Positions 62,560-64,000 of a DNA stretch of 64,000 nucleotides are shown here, piece after piece. The position numbers were made by a program, and so were the translations under genes. The notes beneath the pieces are model-generated. The model saw nothing but the letters and a program-made list of their open reading frames with translations, was not told the DNA's origin and made no database searches. Numbering within the stretch: the stretch's first letter is position 1; each line of letters opens with the position of its first letter. The DNA comes from Lepidostoma basale (taxonomy: Eukaryota; Arthropoda; Insecta; Trichoptera; Lepidostomatidae): contig JAHDVF020001363.1 in NCBI GenBank assembly GCA_022606425.2, positions 186,001 through 250,000 of the forward strand. The letters run 5' to 3'.

Positions 62560-62945
62560 AATGTTTAAATTAATTGTTATTCAAGTTTTTAAATGCTTTC
62601 GTGTGGCGATTTGGGGCACAAACTTCGTTTACGGAATAAGATGGTAAATCATTTGTTTTATGCAGCGTCTGATTCGTTTTGATCATCTGCGATGCATCTT
62701 TGCATGATGAAGATCTTTCGGTACGAGGGGTCTCGAAAGACGGGATCGCAGCCGTTAGATGTATCTTCATTGGAGAGATAAGAAGCAGCGAACGTATACC
62801 TAGTTTAACACACACTTAGTATAAATCTTAATATTAAAACAAATATATTATATTTAAATCAAAACCCGTGGGACTAGCAAGAAGCAGAAGACATCAATGC
62901 ACTCTGAGAATCCAAGTATAGGCAATACTCTAAACGTGAATTGCT
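62560..62945 (-). other. Non-repeat stretch with an unassigned 81-codon frame
   Basis: The minus strand has MKIHLTAAIPSFETPRTERS, SSCKDASQMIKTNQTLHKTN, DLPSYSVNEVCAPNRHTKAF, KNLNNN. Unlike its neighbours this is neither LINE nor satellite. It could be an exon of an unknown gene or chance. No homology is recognised. Confidence 0.2.
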
Positions 62946-63905
62946 AGAGTATTCTGCCTTCTTAAAGTCGGACCATTGCTCTTGTGCTCCTGGTATAATG
63001 TGTCATCTATCCCACTGCACTCCTCTCGGGCAGAGATGGACATCTTTCATACGAATGGAGCAATATCCACTCTTGATTCTACGGAGTATTCTGCCTCCTT
63101 AACGTCGGACCATTGCTCTTGTGCTCCTGGTATAATGTGTCATCTATCCCACTGCATTCCTCTCGGGCAGAGATGGACATCTTTCATACGAATGGAGCAA
63201 TATCCACTCTTGATTCTACGGAGTATTCTGCCTCCTTAACGTCGGACCATTGCTCTTGTGCTCCTGGTATAATGTGTCATCTATCCCACTGCATTCCTCT
63301 CGGGCAGAGATGGACATCTTATCATACGAATGGAGCAATCCACGCTTGATTCTACGGAGTATTCTGCCTTCTTAATGTCGGACCATTCCTCTTGTGCTCC
63401 TGGTATAATGTGTCATCTATCCCACTGCATTCCTCTCAGACAGAGATGTACATCTTTCATACGAATGGAGCAATATCCACTATTGATTCTACAGAGCATT
63501 CTGCCTTCTTAATATCCAACCATTGCTCTTGTGCTCCTGGTATAATGTGTCATCTATCCCACTGCATTCCTCTCGGGCAGAGATGGACATCTTTCATACG
63601 AATGGAGCAATCCACGCTTGATTCTACGGAGTATTCTGCCTTCTTAATGTCGGACCATTGCTCTTGTGCTCCTGGTATAATGTGTCATCTATCCCACTGC
63701 ATTCCTCTCGGGCAGAGATGGATATCTTTCATACGAATGGAGCAATCCACGCTTGATTCTACGGAGTATTCTGCCTTCTTAATGTCGGACCATTCCTCTT
63801 GTGCTCCTGGTATAATGTGACATCTATCCCACTGCATTCTTCTCGGACAGAGATGGACATCTTTCATACGAATGGTGCAATGTCCGATGGACTCCTGTGT
63901 CTTCG
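62945..63905 (+). repeat. sat137 array 4
   Basis: About seven units. The first three are almost identical at exactly 137 bp (TGCTCCTGGTATAATGTGTC at 62982, 63119 and so on). From 63325 a shorter variant with GAGCAATCCACGCTTGATTC, lacking two bases, alternates. The array ends near ACTCCTGTGTCTTCGTC, and the last 100 bp of the window are unassigned. Confidence 0.95.
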
Positions 63906-64000
63906 TCATCCTACCATGTGCTCCTGGTTTTAGCCATCCCACAGGATTCAAAAGCGACTAATATATATATAAGCCATAACGGAGAGGAATAGACTGTCTA

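Noticed and set aside
62976..63820. Open frames of 60-142 codons within the sat137 arrays
   Set aside because: They are translations of a 137-bp tandem repeat and recur at the same offset in every unit and in arrays on both strands. Nothing suggests a real protein.

Overview
This 64-kb window is nuclear DNA from an animal, most likely an insect and probably a moth or butterfly. The evidence is spliced genes with GT-AG introns, an ILF2/NF45 gene whose exons look insect-like, and a very dense load of short, 5'-truncated non-LTR retroposon (LINE) copies. The species cannot be fixed from the sequence alone.

Three host genes are supported. (1) ILF2 (NF45) lies on the minus strand at 27-8567. Six coding exons (8409-8567, 4585-4713, 3273-3404, 2328-2498, 1247-1339, 27-169) join in frame and give the N-terminal part of the protein; the C-terminus lies beyond the left edge. 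(2) A PP1 glycogen-targeting subunit (PPP1R3/CBM21 family) lies on the plus strand with its coding sequence in one exon at 39772-40608. A 5'UTR exon piece with upstream ORFs precedes it, and its promoter may lie near 33.1-33.4 kb. (3) A BORCS6-like gene (BORC complex) lies on the plus strand in two exons, 57112-57532 and 58468-58760.

Nearly everything else is repeat. I use working names. LINE-A, LINE-B and LINE-C are sister families whose protein tails contain RGRPRKTWHDQ. They end at GGCGTGATGG followed by (TTAG)n in A and B, or (TTG)n in C. Other retroposons are RTE-like families with (GAA)n or other tails (RTE-D to RTE-K), a Jockey-like family (YLRQRQHRLFYLP), an L2/CR1-like family, one Jockey-type RT copy, tRNA-like SINEs, a piggyBac remnant, and two families of elements with short terminal repeats arranged as foldbacks.

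Three tandem-repeat families are present. A ~97-bp minisatellite (sat97) forms eleven arrays totalling about 7.4 kb. A 137-bp repeat (sat137) forms four arrays, about 3 kb. An 82-bp repeat forms one array. Each can be aligned by eye to part of a LINE in this window, so satellites here appear to be born from LINE 3' regions. Two introns, one in ILF2 and one in BORCS6, consist almost wholly of sat97.

The most unusual single object is the foldback element at 45997-46854. It carries a nearly complete hammerhead-ribozyme motif in one arm, the same motif with stem II deleted in the other arm, and two dated LINE insertions with target-site duplications. The second is a UNCG-type hairpin at the 3' ends of LINE-A, B and C in which the variable loop base tracks the family. 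Family names for LINEs are by recognition of protein motifs and carry moderate confidence; element borders are approximate unless a target-site duplication is given.
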